Of a stretch of 64,000 nt of DNA, positions 1-7,697 are shown piece after piece. Both the position numbers and the translations under genes were made by a program. The notes under the pieces are model-generated. The model saw only the letters and a list, made by a program, of their open reading frames with translations, was not told where the DNA came from and did no database searches. Source of the DNA: Bacillota bacterium (lineage in GTDB: Bacteria > Bacillota > Clostridia > Christensenellales > SZUA-584); contig JAEWRI010000046.1 of NCBI GenBank assembly GCA_023460085.1, positions 124,001-188,000 on the forward strand, read 5' to 3'. Within the stretch, counting starts at the first letter, position 1. The number at the start of each line of letters is the position of its first letter.

Positions 1-1057
1 CGGCGTATTTCAGCAGCAGCTCTGTGAAATCGAGCGAGCCCGTAATCACCTCGCCGTTATAGGACTTCCCCTTTGTCTTCGAGATGTCCATCATCACGTA
101 GAACGCGCCGCCAGGCACCGCGCAGGACAGCCCTTCCGTGTCATTGATAAGGCTGCTCAGCAGCTTACGGCGGCGGTCAAACGCCTGCCGCATCTGCTCC
201 ACCGCGTCCTGAGAACCGTTCAGTGCCTCCACCGCCGCGTACTGCGCAATGGAATTCGGATTCGAAGCCGCGTGAGACTGATAGGCATCCATCAAATCGG
301 CAATCTCTTTCGTGCTGGCAGTATAGCCGATGCGCCAGCCCGTCATCGCGTAGGTCTTCGACAAGCCATTGACGAGAATGGTCAGCTTCTTAATTTCCTC
401 ACCCAGCGACGCGATGCTGACATGCTCTCCTTCGTAAATCAGCTCGTCATAAATCTCGTCGGAAACGATGAAAAACTGTTTCTCCACCGCAAGCGCCGCA
501 ATGGCTTCCAGCTCCGCGCGCGTATACACCGTACCGCACGGGTTAGAAGGCGAGTTGAGTATCAGCGCTTTGGTATTGGGCGTCAGCACACTGCGGATCC
601 CTTCCGCGGTGGCTTTAAAGGTGCTGCCCGTTTCAAGGAATACGGGTACGCCGTCGTTCATTCGCACAAGCTCGGGATACGTCACCCAGTAAGGTACCGG
701 TATGATGACCTCATCGCCCGGATTCAGTATCGCGGCGAACGCGTTGAACAGCGAGTGCTTCGCGCCGTTGGAGACGATGATTTCACCCGGCGCATAGCTG
801 AGACCGCACTTGCGCTGCAGCCGCGCCGCTACGGCCTTGCGCAACTCCGCAGTGCCGGAGGAAGGCGTATACCGCGTAAAGCCGATATCCAGCGCCTTCT
901 TGGCGGCTTCAACAATATTGGCAGGCGTATCAAAGTCTGGCTCGCCCGCGCCAAAACCCACCACATCACGGCCTTCCTGCTGCATCTTTTTAGCCATTGC
1001 GGTTACCTTGAGCGTTATCGACGGTGATATCCCAAGCGCCTTCGCAGATAATTTCAT
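1..1057 (-). CDS. aspB: Aspartate-type PLP aminotransferase (3' end cut by window edge)
   Basis: Fold-type I aminotransferase, class I/II, which moves amino groups between amino acids such as aspartate and 2-oxo acids in the cytoplasm. I read it by translating the minus strand. It begins MKLSAKALGISPSITLKV, has the substrate-binding GAGEPDFDTP stretch, an NSPSNPCGT stretch, SDEIYDEL, and the PLP-lysine motif SKTYAMTGWRIGY. About 352 residues are visible of the roughly 390 usual, so the C-terminus lies outside. The ATG at 1057 follows a GGAGG ribosome site at a good distance. The subgroup matches bacterial AspB-type (I-gamma) enzymes, but substrate choice cannot be fixed from sequence. It is divergent from the next gene, with its own promoter-like sequence at 1119-1147. 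Confidence 0.88.
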   Translation of the reverse strand, partial: MKLSAKALGISPSITLKVTAMAKKMQQEGRDVVGFGAGEPDFDTPANIVEAAKKALDIGFTRYTPSSGTAELRKAVAARLQRKCGLSYAPGEIIVSNGAKHSLFNAFAAILNPGDEVIIPVPYWVTYPELVRMNDGVPVFLETGSTFKATAEGIRSVLTPNTKALILNSPSNPCGTVYTRAELEAIAALAVEKQFFIVSDEIYDELIYEGEHVSIASLGEEIKKLTILVNGLSKTYAMTGWRIGYTASTKEIADLMDAYQSHAASNPNSIAQYAAVEALNGSQDAVEQMRQAFDRRRKLLSSLINDTEGLSCAVPGGAFYVMMDISKTKGKSYNGEVITGSLDFTELLLKYA

Positions 1058-1118
1058 GTGTTCCTCCATTGGAATGTCGATATGAAGTTTAAGAAAATTA
1101 ACCCTTCATTTTCATACC

Positions 1119-1147
1119 ATGATAGCATAGCTCAAGGGCCTTTTCAA
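1119..1147 (-). promoter_or_regulatory. Sigma-A type promoter for the aminotransferase gene
   Basis: On the minus strand TTGAAA (1147-1142) is separated by 17 bases from TATCAT (1124-1119), about 60 bases upstream of the start codon at 1057. Spacing is ideal and both boxes are close to consensus. This is prediction from sequence only. Confidence 0.5.
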
Positions 1148-1240
1148 GATGATTTTGCATGATTGCGAAAAATATATTGCAAACAAGCCTGCTGACGTTT
1201 TAGAGCGCTGAATCATATGTATGTATGGAGGTGATGGAAT

Positions 1241-1498
1241 ATGAAGCAGCTTGTTGTGCTGTGCGGGGAGCACTGCGCCTATTGCAAAAAGGCAAAGATG
1301 CTGATCCGTCGTGCGCTGGAGCGCGAACCCCGGTTTGCCCGGCTCGACATCCGCTATGTATGTGACGAAAGCCCCGAAGGCGCGGATTATCCGCACGCAC
1401 TTGTGCCCGCCTTCTTCAGCGATCATCAGCATATATTTGAAGGGAATCCGGACATGGCCCGAATTATGTCAATATTACGAATGTGCTACGAATCATAG
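1241..1498 (+). CDS. Small thioredoxin-fold (glutaredoxin-like) protein with CxxC
   Basis: An 85-residue protein that starts with a beta-strand-like MKQLVVLCG followed by a CAYC redox motif at residues 13-16. It then has a helix-like basic stretch and a VPAFF segment that resembles the cis-proline region of thioredoxin folds. The length suits a glutaredoxin-like thiol oxidoreductase of the cytoplasm. The start is supported by a strong GGAGGTGATGG sequence at 1227-1236. It stands alone between a divergent aminotransferase gene and the DegV gene. The natural partner is unknown. It could act in disulfide reduction or in delivery of a sulfur or metal ligand. Confidence 0.6.
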   Translation: MKQLVVLCGEHCAYCKKAKMLIRRALEREPRFARLDIRYVCDESPEGADYPHALVPAFFSDHQHIFEGNPDMARIMSILRMCYES

Positions 1499-1614
1499 CA
1501 TTTTTCCGTGGAAATAGGGAGATAGTTATGAAATATCTATGAAAAGACCTCGGATACCTTGTCAGGCGGCTAAAAACATTATAGAATTCTCAAAAAAGGA
1601 AAGGAAACGACGGT

Positions 1615-2478
1615 ATGGCCAGCTATGTCATCGGAACCAGTTCCACCTCCGATCTGCCGCTTGATTATATACGCAAGCATGAATTGCTCCTGATGAAGTA
1701 CACCTTTATACTGGAACACAAGGAATACAAGGACGGAGACATGGATCCCAAAACGTTCTACGATCTGGAGCGGGATGGCAACCTTCCCTCCACGTCCCAG
1801 CTGACCCCGGACGAAATTACGCAGACATTCGAACCGGTACTGGCCGCGGGTAACGACCTGCTGCACATCGAGTTCTCGTCGGGCCTTTCGGGCAGCTACA
1901 ATAATGTCCGGCTTGTTGCCGAGGAACTGCGTTCCAAATATCCGCAGCGCAAGCTTTACGTCGTTGACTCCCTGTGCGCCTCCATGGGTCTCGGACTGCT
2001 CGTCGATTACGCCGTCAGGATGCGCGATGAGGGCAAAAGCATTGAAGAAACTGCCAAGTGGGTGGAGGCCAACAAACTGGGCCTCAACCACTGGTTCACC
2101 GTGGACAACCTCTCCCACCTGCGCCGAGGCGGCCGCGTAACGGGCGCCGCCGCGTTTGTGGGCAACCTGCTGCACATCAAGCCCGTGCTCAACGTGGACT
2201 ACGAAGGCCACCTGATACCGCGTGAGAAGGAGCAGGGGCGTCGCAGGGCGCTGAAATGCCTCGTAGACAAGATGGCGGCGAATATCTATAAATCCGAAGG
2301 GCAGCGCATCTTCATCAGTCACGGAGACGATGTGGAGGATGCGAAGAAACTGGCCGAAATGGTTCACGAGCGCTTTCCGGAGATCAGCGATATCACCATC
2401 AACCCTATCGGCGCGGTCGTCGGCGCACATTCAGGGCCAGGCACCATCGCGTTGTTTTTCATGGGCAGATCCCGCTAA
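1615..2478 (+). CDS. DegV family fatty-acid-binding protein
   Basis: A 287-residue DegV-type protein. Members bind a fatty acid between two alpha/beta domains, and Firmicute homologs (FakB) present it to the kinase FakA for phosphorylation. The N-terminal GTSSTSDLP, the PSTSQ motif near residue 60, the SSGLSGSYNN motif near residue 88, LRRGGRVTG near residue 165 and the C-terminal IGAVVGAHSGPGTIALFF are typical, and the length is full. A purine-rich ribosome site (AAAGGAAAGG) precedes the ATG. It is monocistronic, since a clear terminator follows at 2492. No FakA-like gene is nearby, so its lipid role is inferred from the family. Confidence 0.9.
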   Translation: MASYVIGTSSTSDLPLDYIRKHELLLMKYTFILEHKEYKDGDMDPKTFYDLERDGNLPSTSQLTPDEITQTFEPVLAAGNDLLHIEFSSGLSGSYNNVRLVAEELRSKYPQRKLYVVDSLCASMGLGLLVDYAVRMRDEGKSIEETAKWVEANKLGLNHWFTVDNLSHLRRGGRVTGAAAFVGNLLHIKPVLNVDYEGHLIPREKEQGRRRALKCLVDKMAANIYKSEGQRIFISHGDDVEDAKKLAEMVHERFPEISDITINPIGAVVGAHSGPGTIALFFMGRSR

Positions 2479-2491
2479 CCCGTTTTCTCTC

Positions 2492-2525
2492 AAGCCCCGG
2501 CACTGATAAGCCGGGGCTTTTTTTG
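2492..2525 (+). terminator. Rho-independent terminator after degV-type gene
   Basis: A 9-bp stem AAGCCCCGG / CCGGGGCTT (2492-2500 with 2511-2519) with a 10-base loop is followed by a run of T. It begins 14 bases after the DegV stop codon. Confidence 0.9.
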
Positions 2526-2641
2526 GCTTTCCGGCCGTGCCCGAGGTATTCGCGAACAGGTTGTACAGCCGGACAACCTCGTTTCATATTCCACCTTCTT
2601 TATACATATAGATGGTACAACCAACGATAAGGAGGAGGAAT

Positions 2642-3514
2642 ATGAGGTACTCAAGAATGGCATCCTCGCCGGCACCCCGGAGGAAGCCCCGATACGCCAA
2701 CTGGATCATCGCCGCCGTGGTGCTGGGCATCGCGGCTTACTTTATTGGCGCGGGCGCGGCGGGCGGATGGCTTGCCAAGAACGTCATCGAGCCGGTCTTC
2801 GGACCGAGAAGCTCCGCTACGGCTACCCCGGGCGCAACGGCAACCGCTTCGGCCAGTGTATCGCAGGGCGCTGCGGACACAAGCCGCGTAGAGGAGAACA
2901 TCACAGCGCAGGAGATAGCGCTCTACACCCTGCAGGTGGGCGCTTATTCCGACGAAGCCAACGCGAAGAGCGCCGCCAATACCATCGCCGCGCTGGGCGG
3001 TGCGGGCTATGTCGCCTACGACGGCGAGCTGTATCGTGTACTCGCCGCGGGTTACATCAATGAAGCCGACGCAAAGGATGTACAAACCTCTCTGGAAGGC
3101 CAGAGCGTGACATCCACAGTATTCGAGCTCAAATCCGGCACACTGGAATTTAAAATCGGCGCGACGCCCGCGCAGGTGGAGGCGGTAAAAGCATGCTTTG
3201 CCTCCATTCCGCAAACGATGGAAGCACTGCAGCAGATCGTCTTTGATGCGGACAAAGGCAAAGATGTGGACGACGCGGTTGCCGCGCTCGCAGCGGATGC
3301 CACCGAAGCTTTCGAAAACCTTAAGACAGCCATTGTGTCGGATGAGAGCGCTATTCAAAGCCTCACCACGTATATGTCGGAATTCTGTGAAAAAATAAAC
3401 AATATACCTGATTCGAGCACCGTATCCGCAGTGGAATTTTCAGCCGCGTTAAAGTATAATTTAATTGGTATCGTGGTTGACTATTCCGCCTTCCTCAAAA
3501 AGTTGGGCGGTTGA
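2642..3514 (+). CDS. Membrane-anchored SPOR-domain protein
   Basis: A 290-residue protein. A basic N-terminus is followed by one membrane segment at about residues 20-43, then a Thr/Ala/Ser-rich low-complexity linker to about residue 85. A SPOR-like domain follows (about 93-165, LYTLQVGAYSDEANAKSAA, then VLAAGYINEADAKDVQ), with a C-terminal helical region. SPOR domains bind denuded glycan strands at division sites, so a role at the septum or in the sporulation/cell-wall machinery is likely. I chose the ATG at 2642 rather than an in-frame start 30 bases upstream because GGAGGAGG lies at 2631-2638. It sits just upstream of the hydrogenase cluster (25-base gap) and may be co-transcribed with it. 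Confidence 0.8.
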   Translation: MRYSRMASSPAPRRKPRYANWIIAAVVLGIAAYFIGAGAAGGWLAKNVIEPVFGPRSSATATPGATATASASVSQGAADTSRVEENITAQEIALYTLQVGAYSDEANAKSAANTIAALGGAGYVAYDGELYRVLAAGYINEADAKDVQTSLEGQSVTSTVFELKSGTLEFKIGATPAQVEAVKACFASIPQTMEALQQIVFDADKGKDVDDAVAALAADATEAFENLKTAIVSDESAIQSLTTYMSEFCEKINNIPDSSTVSAVEFSAALKYNLIGIVVDYSAFLKKLGG

Positions 3515-3539
3515 TATTTTTACTGTATACGGAGGTACT

Positions 3540-3890
3540 ATGACGATTCGGGAAGCAGCCACCGTGCTCGGCTGCGACGTCGCCTGCGGCGAGCAGGGTT
3601 TGGACAGGCCCCTCGCCGCGGCTTTCGGCGCGGACCTCATGAGCGATGTGCTGACCTATGCCGCAGAAGGCTGCCTGCTGCTCACAGGTATGGTCAACGC
3701 GCACGTACTGCGCACGGCGCAGATTCTTGACGTGCCGTGCGTAATGTTCGTTCGCGGCAAACGCCCCACGCAGGAGCTAATTGACCTCTCACAGGAGATG
3801 GGCATTACACTGCTGTGCAGCCGCCTCACCCTCTACGAGGCATGCGGCCGGCTTTACGCGCAGGGCCTTTGCCCGTGCAGAAAGGCGTAA
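3540..3890 (+). CDS. DRTGG-domain-like protein, hydrogenase cluster
   Basis: A 116-residue protein resembling the small DRTGG-domain proteins found beside Clostridial [FeFe] hydrogenase genes. The visible signature is an N-terminal MTIREAATVLGC with GADLMSDVLTY near residue 30, then alternating strands and helices (CLLLTGM, VPCVMFVRGKRP, GITLLCSR). A second copy of the same kind lies at 5635. The start at 3540 is backed by GGAGG at 3531. Function is unknown; DRTGG domains are thought to bind ligands or nucleotides in regulatory proteins. Its constant neighbours here are an ATPase domain and a hydrogenase-like protein, so a signalling role is inferred. Confidence 0.7.
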   Translation: MTIREAATVLGCDVACGEQGLDRPLAAAFGADLMSDVLTYAAEGCLLLTGMVNAHVLRTAQILDVPCVMFVRGKRPTQELIDLSQEMGITLLCSRLTLYEACGRLYAQGLCPCRKA

Positions 3891-3892
3891 CA

Positions 3893-4318
3893 ATGAAGGA
3901 AGGCTTCACAGAGACGTTCAACATCACCGCGCTGGATTTTGCCGCCGCCGGAGAAGCCTCAGCGAAGATTAAGGCGCTGCTTAAGATGATAGGCATCGAG
4001 CCTGTCGTCATCCGGCGAATCACGGTTGCGGCATATGAAGCCGAGATGAATATCGTCATCCACAGTCACGGCGGACAGATGACGCTCTCCGTGACGCCGG
4101 AAATCGTTCGTCTGCATTGCAGGGATACCGGTCCGGGCATCGAAAATATTGATAAGGCAATGGAAGAGGGCTATTCTACGGCCCCCTCCAGCGTGCGTAT
4201 GATGGGCTTTGGCGCAGGTATGGGACTGCCCAACATGAAACGCAATGCCGATACGCTGCATATCGAGTCGGATCGCGGCGGGACAAGCCTGGAAATGTTT
4301 TTCCGCCTGCGGGAATAA
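3893..4318 (+). CDS. Anti-sigma-type ATP-binding protein (RsbW-like HATPase)
   Basis: A 141-residue GHKL ATPase domain alone. The N-box is YEAEMNIVIHS (near residue 48), the G1 box is DTGPGI (near residue 84) and the G2 box is GFGAGMGLPN (near residue 107). Stand-alone domains of this kind are serine kinases of anti-sigma factor antagonists (RsbW/SpoIIAB type) or related switches. The ATG at 3893 lies 3 bases after the previous stop, giving tight coupling; the ribosome site is weak and translation probably depends on the upstream gene. No SpoIIE-type phosphatase or STAS antagonist is seen nearby, so its partner is unclear. Confidence 0.8.
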   Translation: MKEGFTETFNITALDFAAAGEASAKIKALLKMIGIEPVVIRRITVAAYEAEMNIVIHSHGGQMTLSVTPEIVRLHCRDTGPGIENIDKAMEEGYSTAPSSVRMMGFGAGMGLPNMKRNADTLHIESDRGGTSLEMFFRLRE

Positions 4319-4330
4319 TCGAGGAGGGCT

Positions 4331-5638
4331 ATGAACAGATACTTTCACTCTGTGCGTCTGGACCGGGATAAATGCCGCGGATGCACCAACTGCATCAAGC
4401 ACTGCCCCACCGAAGCTATCCGCGTTCGCGGGGGGAAAGCGCAGATCATTGCGGAGCGCTGTATCGACTGCGGCGAATGCATTCGTGTATGTCCTTACCA
4501 TGCCAAAATCGCTTATACCGATCCTCTTTCCGATATCAACCGTTTCAAATACAAGATAGCGCTGCCCGCGCCCTCGCTGTACGGCCAGTTCAAGGCGCTT
4601 GCCAGCGTAGAGCGCGTACTCGTCGGCCTCAAGCTTATGGGCTTCGACGAGGTGTATGAGGTCGCGCGCGGTGCGGACGTAGTGAGCTGCGCGCTGCGCG
4701 AGCGGCTTTCCCAAAAGTCCGATCTGCCTGTCATTTCCTCCGCTTGTCCGGCGGTGGTACGTCTTATACAGGTGCGCTTCCCCAACCTCATTGACAACAT
4801 CATCGATCTGCAGTCTCCGATGGAGGTCGCCGCGTCCGCCGCCAAAAGCGAGTACGCTAAAAAGATGGGCATAAAACGAAGCGACATCGGCGCATTCTTC
4901 ATCACGCCCTGTCCCGCCAAGATGACTGCCATTAAAAACCCCTATGGCGCAGCAAAGAGCGAGGTGGACGGCGCGATTTCGGTCATCGATATCTACGGCC
5001 TGCTCTCGGGACAGCTAAAAAAACCGGGTGTCATCACCGAAAGCGGAGAAACCGCCTCGGTATACGGCGTGGGCTGGGCCAATTCCGGCGGAGAGTGCAG
5101 CGCGTCGGGCAGCGGTAACTGCCTTGCGGTGGATGGCATCTCCAACGTCATCAAGGTGCTGGAAGAGATAGAGAATATGAAGCTCACCGACCTTGAGTTC
5201 TTTGAGGGGCTCGCGTGCCCGGGCGGCTGCGTGGGCGGCCCGCTGACCTTTGAAAATCCCTTCGTGGCACGCACGCGTATCCGCAAGCTCGCCGCGGGCA
5301 TCAAGAAAGGCGACCTGGATGCGCAGTATGCCGCCAAGTACATTGCGGATGGCACCGTAGATTTCACGCAGCCCATAGAGGCGCGCCCCGTGATGAAGAT
5401 AGATGAGGACATGTCCGTTGCGATGAAGAAGCTCGAAGAGATCGAAGCGATCGCCGCGCGTCTGCCCGGGCTGGACTGCGGTTCATGCGGCTCGCCCTCG
5501 TGCCGCGCCATGGCTGAAGATATCGTTCGCGGAGACGCGAAGGAGCTGGACTGCATATTCAAGCTGCGCGACAAGGTTACGAGCCTTGCGGAGCAGATGG
5601 TGGAACTGACCGGAAAGGAAAGGAAGCAAAACTCATGA
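4331..5638 (+). CDS. [FeFe] hydrogenase-like protein, putative sensory type (group C/D)
   Basis: A 435-residue protein. Two ferredoxin-type 4Fe-4S motifs lie at the N-terminus (C15, C18, C21, C25 and C44, C47, C50, C54). The [FeFe] hydrogenase large domain follows with all four H-cluster cysteines: C139 (SSACP), C194 (TPCPAK), C296 and C300 (ACPGGC). A C-terminal 4Fe-4S motif is at C383, C386, C391 and C408. The residue before C139 is alanine (A138), where catalytic enzymes have the proton-relay cysteine (TSCCP). The same change is known in sensory HydS proteins, so H2 sensing rather than turnover is likely. Unlike many HydS proteins it has no PAS domain. GAGGAGG precedes the ATG, and the stop overlaps the next start. 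Confidence 0.85.
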   Translation: MNRYFHSVRLDRDKCRGCTNCIKHCPTEAIRVRGGKAQIIAERCIDCGECIRVCPYHAKIAYTDPLSDINRFKYKIALPAPSLYGQFKALASVERVLVGLKLMGFDEVYEVARGADVVSCALRERLSQKSDLPVISSACPAVVRLIQVRFPNLIDNIIDLQSPMEVAASAAKSEYAKKMGIKRSDIGAFFITPCPAKMTAIKNPYGAAKSEVDGAISVIDIYGLLSGQLKKPGVITESGETASVYGVGWANSGGECSASGSGNCLAVDGISNVIKVLEEIENMKLTDLEFFEGLACPGGCVGGPLTFENPFVARTRIRKLAAGIKKGDLDAQYAAKYIADGTVDFTQPIEARPVMKIDEDMSVAMKKLEEIEAIAARLPGLDCGSCGSPSCRAMAEDIVRGDAKELDCIFKLRDKVTSLAEQMVELTGKERKQNS

Positions 5639-5970
5639 CGGTAGGCAAACTGCTGGAGGAAACAGGCTGGAAGGTGCTGTCGGGCACAACGGACGCGGAA
5701 ATAAGCTCCGCCTATGTATGTGACCTGCTGAGCTGGGTGATGGCGCACGCGCATGAAGGCGCGGCGTGGGTAACCGTACAATCGCACCTTAACGTAATTG
5801 CAATCGCGTCTTTGCTGAACCTTGCGTGCGTGATCATTCCCGAAGACATTGAAATCCCGGAGGGCACGCTCTCCGTCGCCCGGGACAAAGGCGTATGCGT
5901 GCTGAGCGCTCCCTGTACCGCTTACGGCGCGGCAATGGTGCTGCATCGCCTGGGCGTAACCGAAGGCTGA
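5635..5970 (+). CDS. Second DRTGG-domain-like protein
   Basis: A 111-residue protein of the same type as the one at 3540. It starts MTVGKLLEETGWKVL, then has SSAYVCDLLSWVMAHA (matching the GADLMSDVL region of the first copy), and ends with alternating strands and helices around CVIIPEDIEIPEG and GVCVLSAPCTAYGAA. The start ATG overlaps the hydrogenase stop by four bases and its own stop shares one base with the next ATG, so the three genes are translationally coupled. Two DRTGG proteins flanking the hydrogenase suggest they form part of the signalling complex; this is inference from order. Confidence 0.72.
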   Translation: MTVGKLLEETGWKVLSGTTDAEISSAYVCDLLSWVMAHAHEGAAWVTVQSHLNVIAIASLLNLACVIIPEDIEIPEGTLSVARDKGVCVLSAPCTAYGAAMVLHRLGVTEG

Positions 5971-6647
5971 TGTACTGCGACCTGCATATCCACTCATGTC
6001 TTTCACCCTGTGCCGACGACGACATGACGCCTGCCAACATCGCGGGAATGGCGCGGCTGAAGGGCCTTGGCATGATAGCACTGACCGATCATAACTCCGG
6101 AGGAAACCTTGGCGCGATGGACGCCGCGGCACGTGAGGCCGGGCTGGTATTTGTGCCGGGCGTAGAGGCTACCTCGCGTGAGGAAGTGCACATACTGGCC
6201 TATTTTGCGGCGCTGCCCGAAGCGCTGTGCTTTACGCAGACGCTTTACAACAGCCTCCCCGATATCGCCAACCACCCGGAGCTGTTCGGGCGGCAGCTGC
6301 TGATGAACGATGCTGACGCGCCATCGGGAGAGCTTCCCAAACTGCTGCTTCAGGCCTCGCCCTTCAGCGCAGAGGAGCTTGCCGCCATGGCGCGTGAGGC
6401 AGGCGGCGCTGCGGTGCCCGCGCATGTCAACCGCGACTCTTATTCTCTTATCGCCAACCTGGGATTCATCCCGCCCGGACTCTTCCGCTGGATCGAAGTG
6501 ACGGAATCCCTCCCTCTCCCGCCGCTGACGGAACCATACCGCATACTGCACTCCTCCGACGCACATACGCTGGGCAGCATCGCCGAAGCGTCGTACGCAT
6601 TGGATGTCGGGAGCGCCGCGGAATTTATCGCCCTGCTGCGACAATAA
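5970..6647 (+). CDS. PHP-domain metal-dependent phosphoesterase
   Basis: A 225-residue PHP-family protein. Metal-binding motifs are in order: DLHIHS at residue 4, TDHN near residue 38, an E in PGVEATS near residue 65, HILAYF near residue 73, PAHVNR near residue 150 and SSDAH near residue 193. Such proteins bind two or three metal ions and cleave phosphate esters. The substrate cannot be told from sequence. The ATG at 5970 overlaps the preceding TGA by one base, and I reject the longer in-frame start at 5895, which would sit inside the upstream gene. It closes the hydrogenase cluster; PHP proteins often sit in such clusters in Clostridia. Confidence 0.82.
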   Translation: MYCDLHIHSCLSPCADDDMTPANIAGMARLKGLGMIALTDHNSGGNLGAMDAAAREAGLVFVPGVEATSREEVHILAYFAALPEALCFTQTLYNSLPDIANHPELFGRQLLMNDADAPSGELPKLLLQASPFSAEELAAMAREAGGAAVPAHVNRDSYSLIANLGFIPPGLFRWIEVTESLPLPPLTEPYRILHSSDAHTLGSIAEASYALDVGSAAEFIALLRQ

Positions 6648-6728
6648 ATGCCGCAAATCCGGTTTTTATTGAAATTATGCAGAAATTATAATATTATGGT
6701 ATATATCCGTGAAAGATGGGGGCATATC

Positions 6729-7697
6729 ATGAAAAAATGGGCCGCACTCCTGCTACTTCCGTTGCTGCTTACACTAAGCGCCTGTGCCAGCACCGCAGTA
6801 TCCTATCAAATCAGCGACGATAACCGTGTCGATGTCGGTTACTCCATGACGATAACCCCCGATGGAGAAGACGTTACCAAATACACCGATAAGATCACAA
6901 ACTACTGGGAATCGCTTGGTTTCACGGTGGAAACTGCGGAAGCGGAAGATACGATTACGCTTACGGGCGTAAAATCGACACAGTGCGGCAGCATGCAGGA
7001 AGCGGTGGACGCACTTGCCGCAATGCTCACCGGCGAAGATTCCCTTCTATACAACGTCGAGTTTAACTATGAGCCCGCCTATTTGCAGGATGATTTCAGT
7101 CTGAAGGCGAGTATATCGCTGAAGGATTTGCTCCGCCACAACGAGGATTCCGGCCTGCCTGCCGCAGAAGCGGAGAAGCTGCTGAACGAAGCGGCAAAAT
7201 GTGAATACACCCTTTCCATCGCCCTGCCCGGCGAAGTGGAATCCACCAACGCCGATTCGCAGGACGGCGGGGTATGTACATGGAACCTGAAATACGGCGA
7301 GGAGAGGCAAATTGAGCTTTCCAGCTCTCTCGTTTTTGAAAACAACGTTTCCTATTACAATATGCTGCAGGGCGCTCATCGCCGTGATACGCTGCTGGCC
7401 ATCGTGTTTGCCGCGCTGACGGCCGCCGCGCTGATCGCCACGGCCATAATGCTGGGGCTGCGCGCCCGCAGACGCCGTATCGCAAAAGCGGCGGCTATCC
7501 CCCCCACCTGGAACGCGCCTGCAAACCCGAATCCGCAGGACTGGAACCCGAATCCGCAGGGGTGGGCACCCGCAGCGCCTGCTTCGCAGGACTGGATGCA
7601 GCCGCACGATCCTCCCCAGACGCCCTGGAACCCGCCCTCAGCCCCGGAACAGGCAGAGAACGGGTCTTCGGAGGATCCGGATCAAAAGTCCACGTAA
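6729..7697 (+). CDS. LppM-like lipoprotein with C-terminal membrane anchor
   Basis: A 322-residue predicted lipoprotein. The signal peptide MKKWAALLLLPLLLTLSAC ends in a lipobox (LSAC, lipidated Cys near residue 19). The following beta-rich domain (about 22-215) looks like the LppM/DUF3153 fold, with the typical VDVGYSMTITPDG start. One membrane segment lies at about 220-243, followed by a basic ARRRR stop-transfer and a Pro/Trp/Gln-rich tail with the short repeat NPNPQ. I chose the ATG at 6729 because it starts a perfect signal peptide, although the ribosome site is weak. Its 3' end overlaps the convergent metalloprotease gene by 16 bases. Function unknown; it acts at the outer face of the membrane. 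Confidence 0.7.
   Translation: MKKWAALLLLPLLLTLSACASTAVSYQISDDNRVDVGYSMTITPDGEDVTKYTDKITNYWESLGFTVETAEAEDTITLTGVKSTQCGSMQEAVDALAAMLTGEDSLLYNVEFNYEPAYLQDDFSLKASISLKDLLRHNEDSGLPAAEAEKLLNEAAKCEYTLSIALPGEVESTNADSQDGGVCTWNLKYGEERQIELSSSLVFENNVSYYNMLQGAHRRDTLLAIVFAALTAAALIATAIMLGLRARRRRIAKAAAIPPTWNAPANPNPQDWNPNPQGWAPAAPASQDWMQPHDPPQTPWNPPSAPEQAENGSSEDPDQKST

Noticed and set aside
1615..2430. Minus-strand 283-residue frame opposite DegV
   Set aside because: The plus-strand DegV gene has all family motifs and a terminator, so the opposite frame is a shadow.
4993..6132. A 379-residue minus-strand frame opposite the hydrogenase gene
   Set aside because: It is antisense to a gene with all H-cluster cysteines and has no family features.
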